Positions 42,801 to 53,534 are shown, counted from the first letter of the stretch. The stretch is DNA of 64,000 nt from Pratylenchus scribneri (GCA_030063045.1 JAQSEB010000126.1:496001-560000); one strand, 5' to 3'. A program made the numbers and translations. The notes: generated from the sequence alone by a model not told the origin.

Positions 42801-45800
42801 TAACAGTTTTGAAATATTCGGTTTCAAACCCTGGACCCAAACCCTTCCCTCTATTTAATTATAATTAAATTTCGAAAATCATATCTCAGAGCCTGGAGAA
42901 GATTTTTTCCTGAAATAAAAAGATTTGAATAGCCAATGAAAAATGGAATTTATTCAAAAAAAATTCAGCCAATTTTACTGTAACAATTTTGAAATATTCG
43001 GTTTCAAACCCTCTGGCCTCAACCCTCCTTCCCTCTATTTAATTATAATTAAATTTCGAAAATCATATCTCAGAGCCTGGAGAAGATTTTTTCCTGAAAT
43101 AAAAAGATTTGAATAGCCAATGAAAAATGGAATTTATTCAAAAAAAATTCAGCCGATTTTACTGTAACAGTTTAGAAATATTCGGTTTCAAACCCTCTGG
43201 CCTCAACCTTCTTTCATTCTATTTAATTATAATTAAATTTCGAAAATCATATCTCAGAGCCTGGAGAAGATTTTTTCCTGAAATAAAAAGATTTGAATAG
43301 CCAATGAAAAATGGAATTTAATCAAAAAAAATTCAGCCAATTTTACTGTAACAGTTTAGAAATATTCGGTTTCAAACCCTGGACCCAAACCCTTCCCTCT
43401 ATTTAATTATAATTAAATTTCGAAAATCATATCTCAGAGCCTGGAGAAGATTTTTTCCTGAAATAAAAAGATTTGAATAGCCAATGAAAAATGGAATTTA
43501 TTCAAAAAAAATTCAGCCGATTTTACTGTAACAGTTTTGAAATATTCGGTTTCAATCCTTTGCCCCAAACCCTTCCCTCTATTTAATTATAATTAAATTT
43601 CGAAAATCATATCTTAGAGCCTCGACAATATTTTTTCCTGAAATCAGAAGATTTGAATAGCTAATGAAAAATGGAATTTAATCAAAAAAAATTCAGCCAA
43701 TTTTACTGTAACAATTTTGAAATATTCGGTTTCAAACCCTCTGGCCTCAACCTTCCTTCATTCTATTTAATTATAATTAAATTTCGAAAATCATATCTCA
43801 GAGCCTGGAGAAGATTTTTTCCTGAAATAAAAAGATTTGAATAGCCAATGAAAAATGGAATTTAATCAAAAAAAATTCAGCCAATTTTACTGTAAAAATT
43901 TTGAAATATTCGATTTCAAACCCTCTGGCCTCAACCCTCCTTCCCTCTATTTAATTATAATTAAATTTCGAAAATCATATCTCCGAGCCTGGAGAAGATT
44001 TTTTCCTGAAATAAAAAGATTTGAATAGCCAATGAAAAATGGAATTTAATCAAAAAAAATCAGCCGATTTTATTGTAACAGTTTTGAAATATTCGGTTTC
44101 AAACCCTGGACCCAAACCCTTCCCTCTATTTAATTATAATTAAATTTCGAAAATCATATCTCAGAGCCTGGAGAAGATTTTTTCCTGAAAAAAAAAGATT
44201 TGAATAGCCAATGAAAAATGGAATTTAATCAAAAAAAATTCAGCCAATTTTACTGTAAAAATTTTGAAATATTCGATTTCAAACCCTCTGGCCTCAACCC
44301 TCCTTCCCTCTATTTAATTATAATTAAATTTCGAAAATCATATCTCCGAGCCTGGAGAAGATTTTTTCCTGAAATAAAAAGATTTGAATAGCCAATGAAA
44401 AATGGAATTTAATCAAAAAAAATCAGCCGATTTTATTGTAACAGTTTTGAAATATTCGGTTTCAAACCCTGGACCCAAACCCTTCCCTCTATTTAATTAT
44501 AATTAAATTTCGAAAATCATATCTCAGAGCCTGGAGAAGATTTTTTCCTGAAATAAAAAGATTTGAATAGCCAATGAAAAATGGAATTTATTCAAAAAAA
44601 ATTCAGCCAATTTTACTGTAACAATTTTGAAATATTCGGTTTCAAACCCTCTGGCCTCAACCTTCCTTCATTCTATTTAATTATAATTAAATTTCGAAAA
44701 TCATATCTCAGAGCCTGGAGAAGATTTTTTCCTGAAATAAAAAGATTTGAATAGCCAATGAAAAATGGAATTTAATCAAAAAAAATCAGCCGATTTTATT
44801 GTAACAGTTTTGAAATATTCGGTTTCAAACCCTGGACCCAAACCCTTCCCTCTATTTAATTATAATTAAATTTCGAAAATCATATCTCAGAGCCTGGAGA
44901 AGATTTTTTCCTGAAATAAAAAGATTTGAATAGCCAATGAAAAATGGAATTTATTCAAAAAAAATCAGCCGATTTTACTGTAACAGTTTAGAAATATTCG
45001 GTTTCAAACCCTCTGGCCTCAACCCTCCTTCACTCTATTTAATTATAATTAAATTTCGAAAATCATATCTCAGAGCCTGGAGAAGATTTTTTCCTGAAAT
45101 AAAAAGATTTGAATAGCCAATGAAAAATGGAATTTAATCAAAAAAAATCAGCCGATTTTATTGTAACAGTTTTGAAATATTCGGTTTCAAACCCTGGACC
45201 CAAACCCTTCCCTCTATTTAATTATAATTAAATTTCGAAAATCATATCTCAGAGCCTGGAGAAGATTTTTTCCTGAAATAAAAAGATTTGAATAGCCAAT
45301 GAAAAATGGAATTTATTCAAAAAAAATTCAGCCAATTTTACTGTAACAATTTTGAAATATTCGGTTTCAAACCCTCTGGCCTCAACCTTCCTTCATTCTA
45401 TTTAATTATAATTAAATTTCGAAAATCATATCTCAGAGCCTGGAGAAGATTTTTTCCTGAAATAAAAAGATTTGAATAGCCAATGAAAAATGGAATTTAA
45501 TCAAAAAAAATCAGCCGATTTTATTGTAACAGTTTTGAAATATTCGGTTTCAAACCCTGGACCCAAACCCTTCCCTCTATTTAATTATAATTAAATTTCG
45601 AAAATCATATCTCAGAGCCTGGAGAAGATTTTTTCCTGAAATAAAAAGATTTGAATAGCCAATGAAAAATGGAATTTATTCAAAAAAAATTCAGCCAATT
45701 TTACTGTAACAGTTTAGAAATATTCGGTTTCAAACCCTCTGGCCTCAACCCTCCTTCACTCTATTTAATTATAATTAAATTTCGAAAATCATATCTCAGA

Positions 45801-47076
45801 GCCTGGAGAAGATTTTTTCCTGAAATAAAAAGATTTGAATAGCCAATGAAAAATGGAATTTAATCAAAAAAAATCAGCCGATTTTATTGTAACAGTTTTG
45901 AAATATTCGGTTTCAAACCCTGGACCCAAACCCTTCCCTCTATTTAATTATAATTAAATTTCGAAAATCATATCTCAGAGCCTGGAGAAGATTTTTTCCT
46001 GAAATAAAAAGATTTGAATAGCCAATGAAAAATGGAATTTATTCAAAAAAAATTCAGCCAATTTTACTGTAACAATTTTGAAATATTCGGTTTCAAACCC
46101 TCTGGCCTCAACCTTCCTTCATTCTATTTAATTATAATTAAATTTCGAAAATCATATCTCAGAGCCTGGAGAAGATTTTTTCCTGAAATAAAAAGATTTG
46201 AATAGCCAATGAAAAATGGAATTTAATCAAAAAAAATCAGCCGATTTTATTGTAACAGTTTTGAAATATTCGGTTTCAAACCCTGGACCCAAACCCTTCC
46301 CTCTATTTAATTATAATTAAATTTCGAAAATCATATCTCAGAGCCTGGAGAAGATTTTTTCCTGAAATAAAAAGATTTGAATAGCCAATGAAAAATGGAA
46401 TTTATTCAAAAAAAATTCAGCCAATTTTACTGTAACAGTTTAGAAATATTCGGTTTCAAACCCTCTGGCCTCAACCCTCCTTCACTCTATTTAATTATAA
46501 TTAAATTTCGAAAATCATATCTCAGAGCCTGGAGAAGATTTTTTCCTGAAATAAAAAGATTTGAATAGCCAATGAAAAATGGAATTTAATCAAAAAAAAT
46601 TCAGCCAATTTTACTGTAACAATTTTGAAATATTCGGTTTCAAACCCTCTGGCCTCAACCTTCCTTCATTCTATTTAATTATAATTAAATTTCGAAAATC
46701 ATATCTCAGAGCCTGGAGAAGATTTTTTCCTGAAATAAAAAGATTTGAATAGCCAATGAAAAATGGAATTTATTCAAAAAAAATTCAGCCGATTTTACTG
46801 TAACAGTTTAGAAATATTCGGTTTCAAAACCTGGACCCAAACCCTTCCCTCTATTTAATTATAATTAAATTTCGAAAATCATATCTCAGAGCCTGGAGAA
46901 GATTTTTTCCTGAAATAAAAAGATTTGAATAGCCAATGAAAAATGGAATTTATTCAAAAAAAATTCAGCCGATTTTACTGTAACAGTTTAGAAATATTCG
47001 GTTTCAAACCCTCTGGCCTCAACCCTCCTTCACTCTATTTAATTATAATTAAATTTCGAAAATCATATCTCCGAGC
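21892..47076. repeat. Satellite block B2 (class B monomers)
   Basis: About 138 class B monomers. Around 24400-26800 two subtypes alternate as a 368-bp dimer, seen from the spacing of the CTTCACTC variant. From about 29300 many units carry AAATCAGAAGATTTG instead of AAATAAAAAGATTTG. Near 38.2, 39.2 and 40-46 kb a CTTCCTTCATTC subtype spreads. Class A pieces appear inside single monomers at 37871-37990, 38787-38905 and 43546-43660. The block ends in a hybrid monomer (CCTGGACAATATT) near 47077. Confidence 0.92.
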
Positions 47077-48370
47077 CTGGACAATATTTTTTCCTGAAAT
47101 CAAAAAATTTGAATATACAATTAAAAATGGAATTTAATCAAAAAAAAAATCAGCCGATTTTATTGTAACAGTTTTGAAATATTCGGTTTCAATCCTTTGC
47201 CCCAAACCCTTCCTATATCGAATAAAATTTCGAAAATCATATCTCAGAGCCTCGACAATATTTTTTCCTGAAATCAAAAAATTTGAATATACAATTAAAA
47301 ATGGAATTTAATCAAAAAAAAATCAGCCGATTTTATTGTAACAGTTTTGAAATATTCGGTTTCAATCCTTTGCCCCAAACCCTTCCCTCTATTTAATTAT
47401 AATTAAATTTCGAAAATCATATCTTAGAGCCTCGACAATATTTTTTCCTGAAATTAAAAAATTTGAATATACAATTAAAAATGGAATTTAATCAAAAAAA
47501 AATCAGCCGATTTTATTGTAACAGTTTTGAAATATTCGGTTTCAATCCTTTGCCCCAAACCCTTCCCTCTATTTAATTATAATTAAATTTCGAAAATCAT
47601 ATCTTAGAGCCTCGACAATATTTTTTCCTGAAATTAAAAAATTTGAATATACAATTAAAAATGGAATTTAATCAAAAAAAAATCAGCCGATTTTATTGTA
47701 ACAGTTTTGAAATATTCGGTTTCAATCCTTTGCCCCAAACCCTTCCCTCTATTTAATTATAATTAAATTTCGAAAATGATATCTTAGAGCCTCGACAATA
47801 TTTTTTCCTGAAATCAAAAAATTTGAATAGACAATTAAAAATGGAATTTAATCAAAAAAAACAGCCGATTTTATTGTAACAGTTTTGAAATATTCGGTTT
47901 CAATCCTTTGCCCCAAACCCTTCCCTCTATTTAATTATAATTAAATTTCGAAAATCATATCTTAGAGCCTCGACAATATTTTTTCCTGAAATTAAAAAAT
48001 TTGAATATACAATTAAAAATGGAATTTAATCAAAAAAAAATCAGCCGATTTTATTGTAACAGTTTTGAAATATTCGGTTTCAATCCTTTGCCCCAAAACC
48101 TTCCCTCTATTTAATTATAATTAAATTTCGAAAATCATATCTTAGAGCCTCGACAATATTTTTTCCTGAAATCAAAAAATTTGAATAGACAATTAAAAAT
48201 GGAATTTAATCAAAAAAAACAGCCGATTTTATTGTAACAGTTTTGAAATATTCTGTTTCAAACCTAGGACCCATATCCTTCCCTCTATTTAATTATAATT
48301 AAATTTCGAAAATCATATCTCGGCGCCTCGACAAGATTTTTTCTTGAAATAAAAAGATTTGAATAGAAAA
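47077..48370. repeat. Satellite block A3 and diverged right edge
   Basis: About seven class A monomers, many with TTTGAATATACAATTAAAAATGG instead of the usual TAGACAATT. One unit at 47205-47235 has lost part of its core (TTCCTATATCGAATAAAATTTCG). The last unit (about 48240-48370) is diverged, with CCTAGGACCCATATCC in the variable region and TTTTTTCTTGAAAT. It stops at GAATAGAAAA, the target of the LTR retrotransposon. Confidence 0.9.
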
Positions 48371-48612
48371 TGTTGGGTATTTATGAAGAAAATAAATTAA
48401 ATGATAATTTATCCAACCCTCTCTCATCACATATTTCCACCCCTCGCATTTTGTTATATAAGCCGCCCAATTCCTAGCCAAATCATCCAGTCTTTGTGAC
48501 TTGACCAATCCATTCCAAATTCCAAGTTAATCCATTCCCAATTCAATTATTGATTATTTTATTATTTATTCGCATTTCTATTGAATAAAAACTTTATTAT
48601 TATTATTCTTCA
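48371..48612 (+). repeat. 5' LTR of the Ty3/gypsy element, truncated at its 3' end
   Basis: This matches the 3' LTR from its first base to about 48612, with substitutions such as TATTTATG for TATTGATG and AAGCCGCC for AAGGCGCC, and a TTATTATT length change. It contains a TATA-like TTATATAAG near 48454. The last ~45 bp present in the 3' LTR are absent, and no TGG-type primer-binding site follows, so that junction was probably lost by deletion. The right border is approximate. Confidence 0.75.
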
Positions 48613-48674
48613 ATCAAATTATTCGCATTTCGTCAATTTCAATTCATTAAATCGGCAATAAAATTCTAATTCAA

Positions 48675-49804
48675 ATGGCAAATCTATCGGCTGAACAATT
48701 CCAACAATTAATGGCCGCAATTACAAAAACTACAACCAGCAGCGCAAAATTCTGGGACCAATGCCGCCGCTCTCGCTTCGTCATTGAGCGCAAGGATCAA
48801 CATATTTATTTATTATCCGGAGGCAGGCCTGACATTCGAAAAATGGCACAAGAGGTTTGGCAACCACATTAAAGTGGATGGAGACCAGCTGGAAGAATCG
48901 GCCAAAGTTCGATTATTGATCGACAAACTTGGAGATGAGGAATATGCAAAATTCGCAGACAGCATATTGCCAACCAAGCCCGACGAGTTACAATACAAAG
49001 ATGCCAACACAAAGCTTATGGCTTTGTTTGCCGATGATCGTTCACTGTTCGTTCGAAGTTTTGAATGCTTTCAAATTAAGCAAAATTTGGGAGAAAATTT
49101 GCAATCATTTATTTCGAAAGTGAATGCGGCATGCGAAAATGCTGACCTGAATTTGACAAAAGAAACACTAAAATGCATGATCATGGTCGTCGGAATTCGC
49201 AATGAACACTATGATTTGAGGCACAACTGCTTATTATTGTTGGAGGAAGCATACAAGAAGGGAGAAGAAATGACTCTGGCAAAACTTGGAGAAGAATGCC
49301 GAGCATATCAATTAATTCGTGACCGTGCTCGATCACTTGCGACAAATTCAAACTCCCAAGTCGATGCAATTAATTCATATCCTCAACAATGAAAAGAAAA
49401 GAAGAAAAAGCATATGGGCAAGAATTCAAGACCCAAGAATGCAACAAAGGGCAATAATGCAAGAACAATGCAAAATTCGAGCAAAATTCAAATACCAGCG
49501 AAGATTCAAGTTCATTGTAAGAATCTCAAGGTTCAATTCATTCAATTCCAAAAGGAAAATGCAAATCCTGTGGGGAAAAAGGCCATTTCCGCCAACAGTG
49601 CAAATTCCGAGATTCAAAATGCTATTCCTGTGGAAAGAATGGGCACATTTCGAAAGTTTGCCATACTAATTCAATGCAAAATTCCAAGGAAAGGAAAAGC
49701 AATTTAGTGCAAATAAATTCAGTGGAAATATCCAAGAAAGTGGAACCAAATTCAGTGCAAATCAATGCAATTTCGGTCAATAAAAATTCAAAATTCGACC
49801 ATGG
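48675..49804 (+). pseudogene. gag: Damaged gag with two zinc knuckles (Ty3/gypsy type)
   Basis: Gag is the structural protein that packages the element RNA. An ATG at 48675 opens a frame reading MANLSAEQFQQLMAAI, typical for nematode Ty3/gypsy gags. The homology moves to another frame near 48784 (FEKWHKRF, KVRLLIDKLGDEEY, LTKETLKCMIMVVGI) and runs to a stop at 49390-49392. Two CCHC knuckles follow near 49560-49660, back in the first frame: [14 protein letters not shown] and [14 protein letters not shown], both C-x2-C-x4-H-x4-C. That frame runs to a TAA near 49802. At least two frameshifts therefore separate start, body and knuckles. No protease motif follows. Broken copy; no complete product is expected. 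Confidence 0.8.
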
Positions 49805-49895
49805 AAATTCAAATTAATTAGGCAATTCTAATACAAAATTCGGCCATAAAAATTCAAAATTCGGCACCAAAGAAATTCGCCAAGGAAAGTTTAAT

Positions 49896-50273
49896 ATGGC
49901 TAATCAATTCAATGCCAAAAATGGAGCCAGTTCGACAGAATTCTCTTCTGGAGAATCAGTCATTATTCCAAATTATCGAAAGGATGAAATTCTGTGGCTG
50001 CCAGGCAAAATTATTGAAAAAGTTGGAAAGTCACCAAATTATCGAATTTGGGTTCCAACAATTGGTCACAAAATTCGTCGCCATTCGAAGCAAATCCAGC
50101 GCAATAAGTCAATTCAAATGGAACAATCAATGATTCCAAAAGTGAAATTCATTCAAAATTCAACTCCAATTCGGAAGGATCAACGGGAAGACACGTCCAA
50201 TTCATCGCCAATTGAGGAATTTTTGTTGAACAATTCAGTGGAGGCTTCCAATGATGGATCCGGTATTCAATAA
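49896..50273 (+). pseudogene. Remnant of integrase C-terminal domain
   Basis: This frame (125 aa from an ATG at 49896) contains YRKDEILWLPGKIIEKVG and RIWVPTIGHKIRRHSKQI. The layout matches the small beta-barrel that follows the integrase core in K02A2.6-like Ty3/gypsy elements (DYR...W.PG.I...G...Y.V...G...RRH..Q). The catalytic DDE core and the zinc finger are absent. It ends 22 bp before the polypurine tract, as the end of pol should. The ATG is probably not a native start; it lies just after the deletion junction. Confidence 0.7.
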
Positions 50274-50293
50274 ATTTGAGGAGGAACCAAATT

Positions 50294-50304
50294 GAAGGGG
50301 GAGA
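50294..50304 (+). promoter_or_regulatory. Polypurine tract of the Ty3/gypsy element
   Basis: GAAGGGGGAGA directly precedes the 3' LTR. In LTR elements such a tract primes plus-strand DNA synthesis. Its position and composition are exactly as expected. Confidence 0.85.
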
Positions 50305-50585
50305 TGTTGGGTATTGATGAAGAAAATAAATTAAATGATAATTTATCCAACCCTTTCTCATCACATATTTCCACCCCTCGCATTTTGTTATATAAGGCGC
50401 CCAATTCCTAGCCAAATCATCCAGTCTTTGTGACTTGACCAATCCATTCCAAATTCCAAGTTAATCCATTCCCAATTCAATTATTGATTATTTTATTATT
50501 TTATTATTTATTCGCATTTCTATTGAATACTTTATTATTATTTCTTAATTGTTGTCTGGGTTTAAATCAATCCCCATACACAACA
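50305..50585 (+). repeat. 3' LTR of the Ty3/gypsy element (281 bp)
   Basis: Starts TGTTGGGTATTGATG and ends CCCCATACACAACA, giving TG...CA ends. It is complete, unlike the 5' copy. It contains a TATA-like TTATATAAG near 50388. The target duplication GAAAA follows at 50586-50590. Confidence 0.9.
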
Positions 50586-51387
50586 GAAAATGAAAAATGG
50601 AATTTAATCAAAAAAAATCAGCCGATTTTACTGTAACATATTTGAAATATTCGGTTTCAAACCTAGGACCCACATCCTTCCCTCTATTTAATTATAATTA
50701 AATTTCGAAAATCATATCTCAGCGCCTCGACAAGATTTTTTCTTGAAATAAAAAGATTTGAATAGAAAATGAAAAATGGAATTTAATCAAAAAAAATCAG
50801 CCGATTTTACTGTAACATATTTGAAATATTCGGTTTCAAACCTAGGACTAGGGTTCAGCGGTACCGGTACTTTGGACCAAAATCGGTACCGGTACTTGCC
50901 GGTACCAGCCTACTCGGTATTCGGTACCGGTACTGGGTTTAGGGTCGGTACCCGGTACCGGTACTCGGCACCGGTCGGTACCGGTACTAGTCGGTACTGA
51001 CGGTACTGGAGAAAAAATGGTAAAAAATCATAAAAATTTTTAAAAAATCAATTTTTTTTTCTTTCAAAAATCAAAAATTTTTGATACAGAGAAATAAAAA
51101 AATAGCTTCATAAAATATTTAAATTTGACTGAAAATTTTATTTTAAAGAAAAAAATTTTAAAAAAATAATAAAAAATTTGGCCAAAAATGCCATTTTAGG
51201 GGGTGCTTGTCAGTACCGACTAGTACCGAGTTGAAAAAACGGTACCGGTAGTACCGATGTCGGTACCGGTACTGGCAAAATCGGTACCGGTACTGGCCAA
51301 AGGCCGGTACTTCGGTACCAGTACCGACCGGTACTGCGGTACCGCTGAACCCTACCTAGGACCCATATCCTTCCCTCTATTTAATTA
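50586..51387. repeat. Right margin of the satellite array, interrupted by a MITE
   Basis: After the retrotransposon the satellite resumes with about one and a half diverged monomers (50586-50848: TGAAAAATGG, TGTAACATATTTG, CCTAGGACCC). The second monomer is split by the MITE at 50849-51354. The remaining 25 bp (51363-51387, CCATATCCTTCCCTC then TATTTAATTA) complete the unit. From 51388 the sequence is unrelated. Confidence 0.9.
50849..51354. mobile_element. hAT-like MITE, 506 bp, with 8-bp target duplication
   Basis: Terminal inverted repeats start TAGGGTTCAGCGGTACC and end GGTACCGCTGAACCCTA. The flanking 8 bp CCTAGGAC are identical on both sides (50841-50848 and 51355-51362), which is the hAT hallmark. 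Inside, both arms are packed with GGTACCGG-type repeats (50870-51005 and 51210-51345) around an AT-rich core, so the element can fold into a long hairpin. It has no transposase frame. The uninterrupted site is seen in the neighbouring monomers at about 48262 and 50662. Confidence 0.88.
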
Positions 51388-51603
51388 ATATCACCGATAT
51401 ACTCCGCCAGTTCCTTTTACATAACATCGAAATTATATAACATCTGACGTCTTATAGAATTTAGTAGAAATTCAAAAGAATTCTCGACTAATTGAACAAT
51501 TCTGAATCGAATGAGACAATATTCTCGATTTATATAAATTGAAAAATTGGATTTATCAACAGAGGTTAAAATAGTTAAAAGAAGAAAAAGCCAATAAAAG
51601 AGT
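51388..51603. other. Unique AT-rich spacer between satellite edge and Q-rich gene
   Basis: Non-satellite, AT-rich DNA starting ATATCACCGATATACTCC. It is the downstream flank of the minus-strand Q-rich gene. I see no gene in it. Confidence 0.5.
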
Positions 51604-51714
51604 TTAAAGTGTAAATTGACCGTTCAGGATTTCTTTCAATTTCTTCTTGTCCTTCTCTAGCTTTTCAATTTTTTGAATATCTTCCGCCGTTTTCTCTTTT
51701 TTATTTTTTAAATT
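51604..51714 (-). other. Open K-rich extension after the stop of the last exon
   Basis: After the TAA at 51717-51715 the same frame stays open for 36 more codons (KEKTAEDIQKIEKLEKD and onward) up to another TAA at 51606-51604. The left paralogue reads through the matching place into a similar K/E-rich, coiled-coil-like tail. The extension is therefore probably former coding sequence cut off by one stop in an A/T run, or it is reached by an unrecognised splice. Confidence 0.4.
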
Positions 51715-53518
51715 TTAAATTTTCTTTTTTATTTTTGGCAATTCTTCTTTTTCAATGCGCCAATGCACCGCAGCCTTTATTTCTTGAAGGCGTTGTTGGC
51801 TGACTAAATTAAAAAATAATTTTATTTTATAATTATGCATTGAATCATCATTTTATTTAACACGAAAGTTATGGCCATAAACAATCAAAACTGCCTGATT
51901 TTAGCCTAGTATACCATTTTTAATGATATATTTAAAAAATAAATTCATAGGTTCCCTTTTTAATCAACTTATCACATTCAGTCAAATATATAAAATTTTA
52001 GTTTATTATTGAATATACTAAAATTAATTGTTTACTTCCAGCTGGGCCCGGAATAAATTGCTCATTTGCAGACCAAGAATGCGCTGTAACTGAATATCCG
52101 GTAATAGAATGTGGTTGTTGAAATATTTGTTGACCAAAGGATTTCCCCATCAAATGTTGTTGTGGCCCTTGCCAACTTGGTTCCTCTCCAATTTGTCCAA
52201 ATCCAGCAGAAATTTGTTGCTTTTGTAATTGTTGTTGCTGCTGAAAATATGTTAGCATCATTTTTTGTTCCTCTATTTCATTTTCGTCAAACGCATTTTG
52301 AAGAAAACCTTCAAATGCGTTTTGAGGATATTGCGGTGGATATGGAACAAATTGGTGAGGATGAGGAGGAATATGGGATTCTGCTGAATTTGGATGTAAA
52401 ATATAATTATTTAAGAAGGTAAAAATTATTAAATTTTCCATATTACATTTTTAAATTTACTAAAAATAATTAAAATTAAATCCAATAATTTTATGAATTC
52501 CACATTACATATTTCCGGTTCCAGCAGTTTGCCTTTTCCTCTCTTATCCAAATTGGGCAAATGTTGTTGTTGCCATGCTTGTTGAGAATGCATTTGTGTT
52601 TGTGGCAATATTAATTTGTCATTTTGTTTCGATGAAAACAGCATTTTTGCCAATTCATCTGCTGATTGAATTTGTGCGGATTCCGGTTGTTGTTGCTGTC
52701 GATCATTTTTTGGTTCAAATCGTTGTTGAGGATTTGGTGAATTGTTCTGGAATATTTTACTGAGAAAAGATTTATTGTATTAAATTTACTTTAATTAATT
52801 TTTGCAATTTTTCGTCCATTTCTCGTTGTTCTCGTCGATGTGCTTCCAATAATTCATTTATTTTTTCTTGGCTCAAAACATTTAAAAATTGTGGTTTTTC
52901 TTCTTGTTGATGTTTTCCGGCATTTATCGCGGATGTCATTAATTTTGGTTTAGAAGAATCCTGCTGCTGTTCATGTCGATTAATATCTTTAAAAATTATT
53001 TTAAATTCATTTTTTAAAATATAAATTTAATTTTAATTAAAAATAAATTTATTTATAATCAAAAATAATTGATTTCCCCAATGCATTTTTATTCTTTACC
53101 GCCAGCAGCAGGTAGTCCGAATTGTTGAACAATTCCACTAGAATCTTGTTTCCAATTTAATTTTTAAAGAAATTGATTTACCTCTTGGCTTCTTCTGCTC
53201 CAATGTTGGTTGCTGATGGCCTTTCAGCTCCATTGGACGCTTTCTATTCCTGTAACGCAGCAATTGTTGCTTCAAATATTCGTCAGTCCATTGTTCTTTG
53301 CTGGACAAATTTCGAACAAATTCAGAATCTTGGGGTATTTGTGCCTCATTTAATTGGCCTGAATTTATTTGTTCCATTTGAAGAGATGGCAGATCCAATG
53401 GACTTTTCCCTTTTTGTCTATTTTCTTCGGCATTTTTCCCACTTTTTCCATTGTTTCCAGAATAAATTGAAATAATTTTTAAATAAATTAGGATTATTGC
53501 AAAAATGGTTTTGACCAT
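51715..53518 (-). CDS. Predicted secreted glutamine-rich protein, six exons (417 aa)
   Basis: I propose exons at 53518-53182, 53144-53100, 52986-52790, 52746-52509, 52383-52036 and 51803-51715. Introns are 37, 113, 43, 125 and 232 nt; all have GT...AG ends, phases agree throughout, and the total is 1,254 nt. Residues 1-21 (MVKTIFAIILIYLKIISIYSG) form a clear signal peptide, so the product should be secreted. The mature part is hydrophilic: a basic stretch near residues 85-110 (LLRYRNRKRP), then Q-rich segments (QQQQPESAQIQ, YFQQQQQLQKQQ), a P/H-rich segment (PPHPHQFVPYPPQ), and a K/E-rich last exon. I recognise no enzyme domain. Secreted, low-complexity, family-forming products are common among nematode gland or cuticle proteins and effectors, but that role is inference. 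The last exon could be skipped: without intron 5, exon 5 stops at 51998. Confidence 0.7.
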
Positions 53519-53534
53519 TGAAAGAATTAAAATT

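Larger units (their letters stand above)
1298..48370. repeat. 47-kb satellite DNA array of ~180-bp monomers
   Basis: About 260 head-to-tail monomers of 179-184 bp fill this span with no gene. Every monomer carries a nearly invariant segment with the perfect palindrome TTTAATTATAATTAAA, followed by TTTCGAAAATCATATCTCAG. Other shared parts are TTTTTTCCTGAAAT, an A-tract of 6-10 bases after GGAATTTA, and TGTAACA. Two classes differ at fixed places. Class A has CCTCGACAAT, TAGACAATTAAAAATGG and AATCCTTTGCC. Class B has CCTGGAGAAG, TAGCCAATGAAAAATGG and either CCCTCTGGCCTC or CCCTGGACCC. The length is close to one nucleosome repeat, as is usual for heterochromatic or centromeric satellites. The edges are the most diverged parts. 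A chromosomal role is inference. Confidence 0.98.
48371..50585 (+). mobile_element. Internally deleted Ty3/gypsy-type LTR retrotransposon
   Basis: The element starts TGTTGGGT and ends ACACAACA, and is flanked by the 5-bp target duplication GAAAA (48366-48370 and 50586-50590). The target is the satellite sequence AATAGAAAATGAAAAATGG, still intact in the next monomer. Inside are a damaged gag, two zinc knuckles, then directly the C-terminal end of an integrase. Protease, reverse transcriptase, RNase H and the integrase core are missing. At 2.2 kb it is far shorter than complete relatives (usually over 4.5 kb). The LTRs differ by three or more substitutions and several indels, so it is older than the BEL element at 53689. 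It could only move with enzymes supplied in trans, and is probably dead. Confidence 0.9.

Noticed and set aside
1298..48370. CRISPR-like array
   Set aside because: Monomers are joined head to tail without unique spacers, are ~180 bp long, and the genome is eukaryotic.
50776..51000. 74-codon frame with TGTGFRVGTRYRY repeats
   Set aside because: Translation of satellite plus the GGTACCGG repeats of the MITE arm.
53137..53138. Alternative acceptor TTCTAG for exon 2 of the Q-rich gene
   Set aside because: Using it puts exon 3 out of frame with an early stop. The acceptor ending ACAAG at 53145 keeps the frame open.
52111..53475. Plus-strand frames over the Q-rich gene (52111-52422, 52575-52763, 53173-53475)
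   Set aside because: They are antisense to exons supported by splice sites, a signal peptide and consistent phases on the minus strand.
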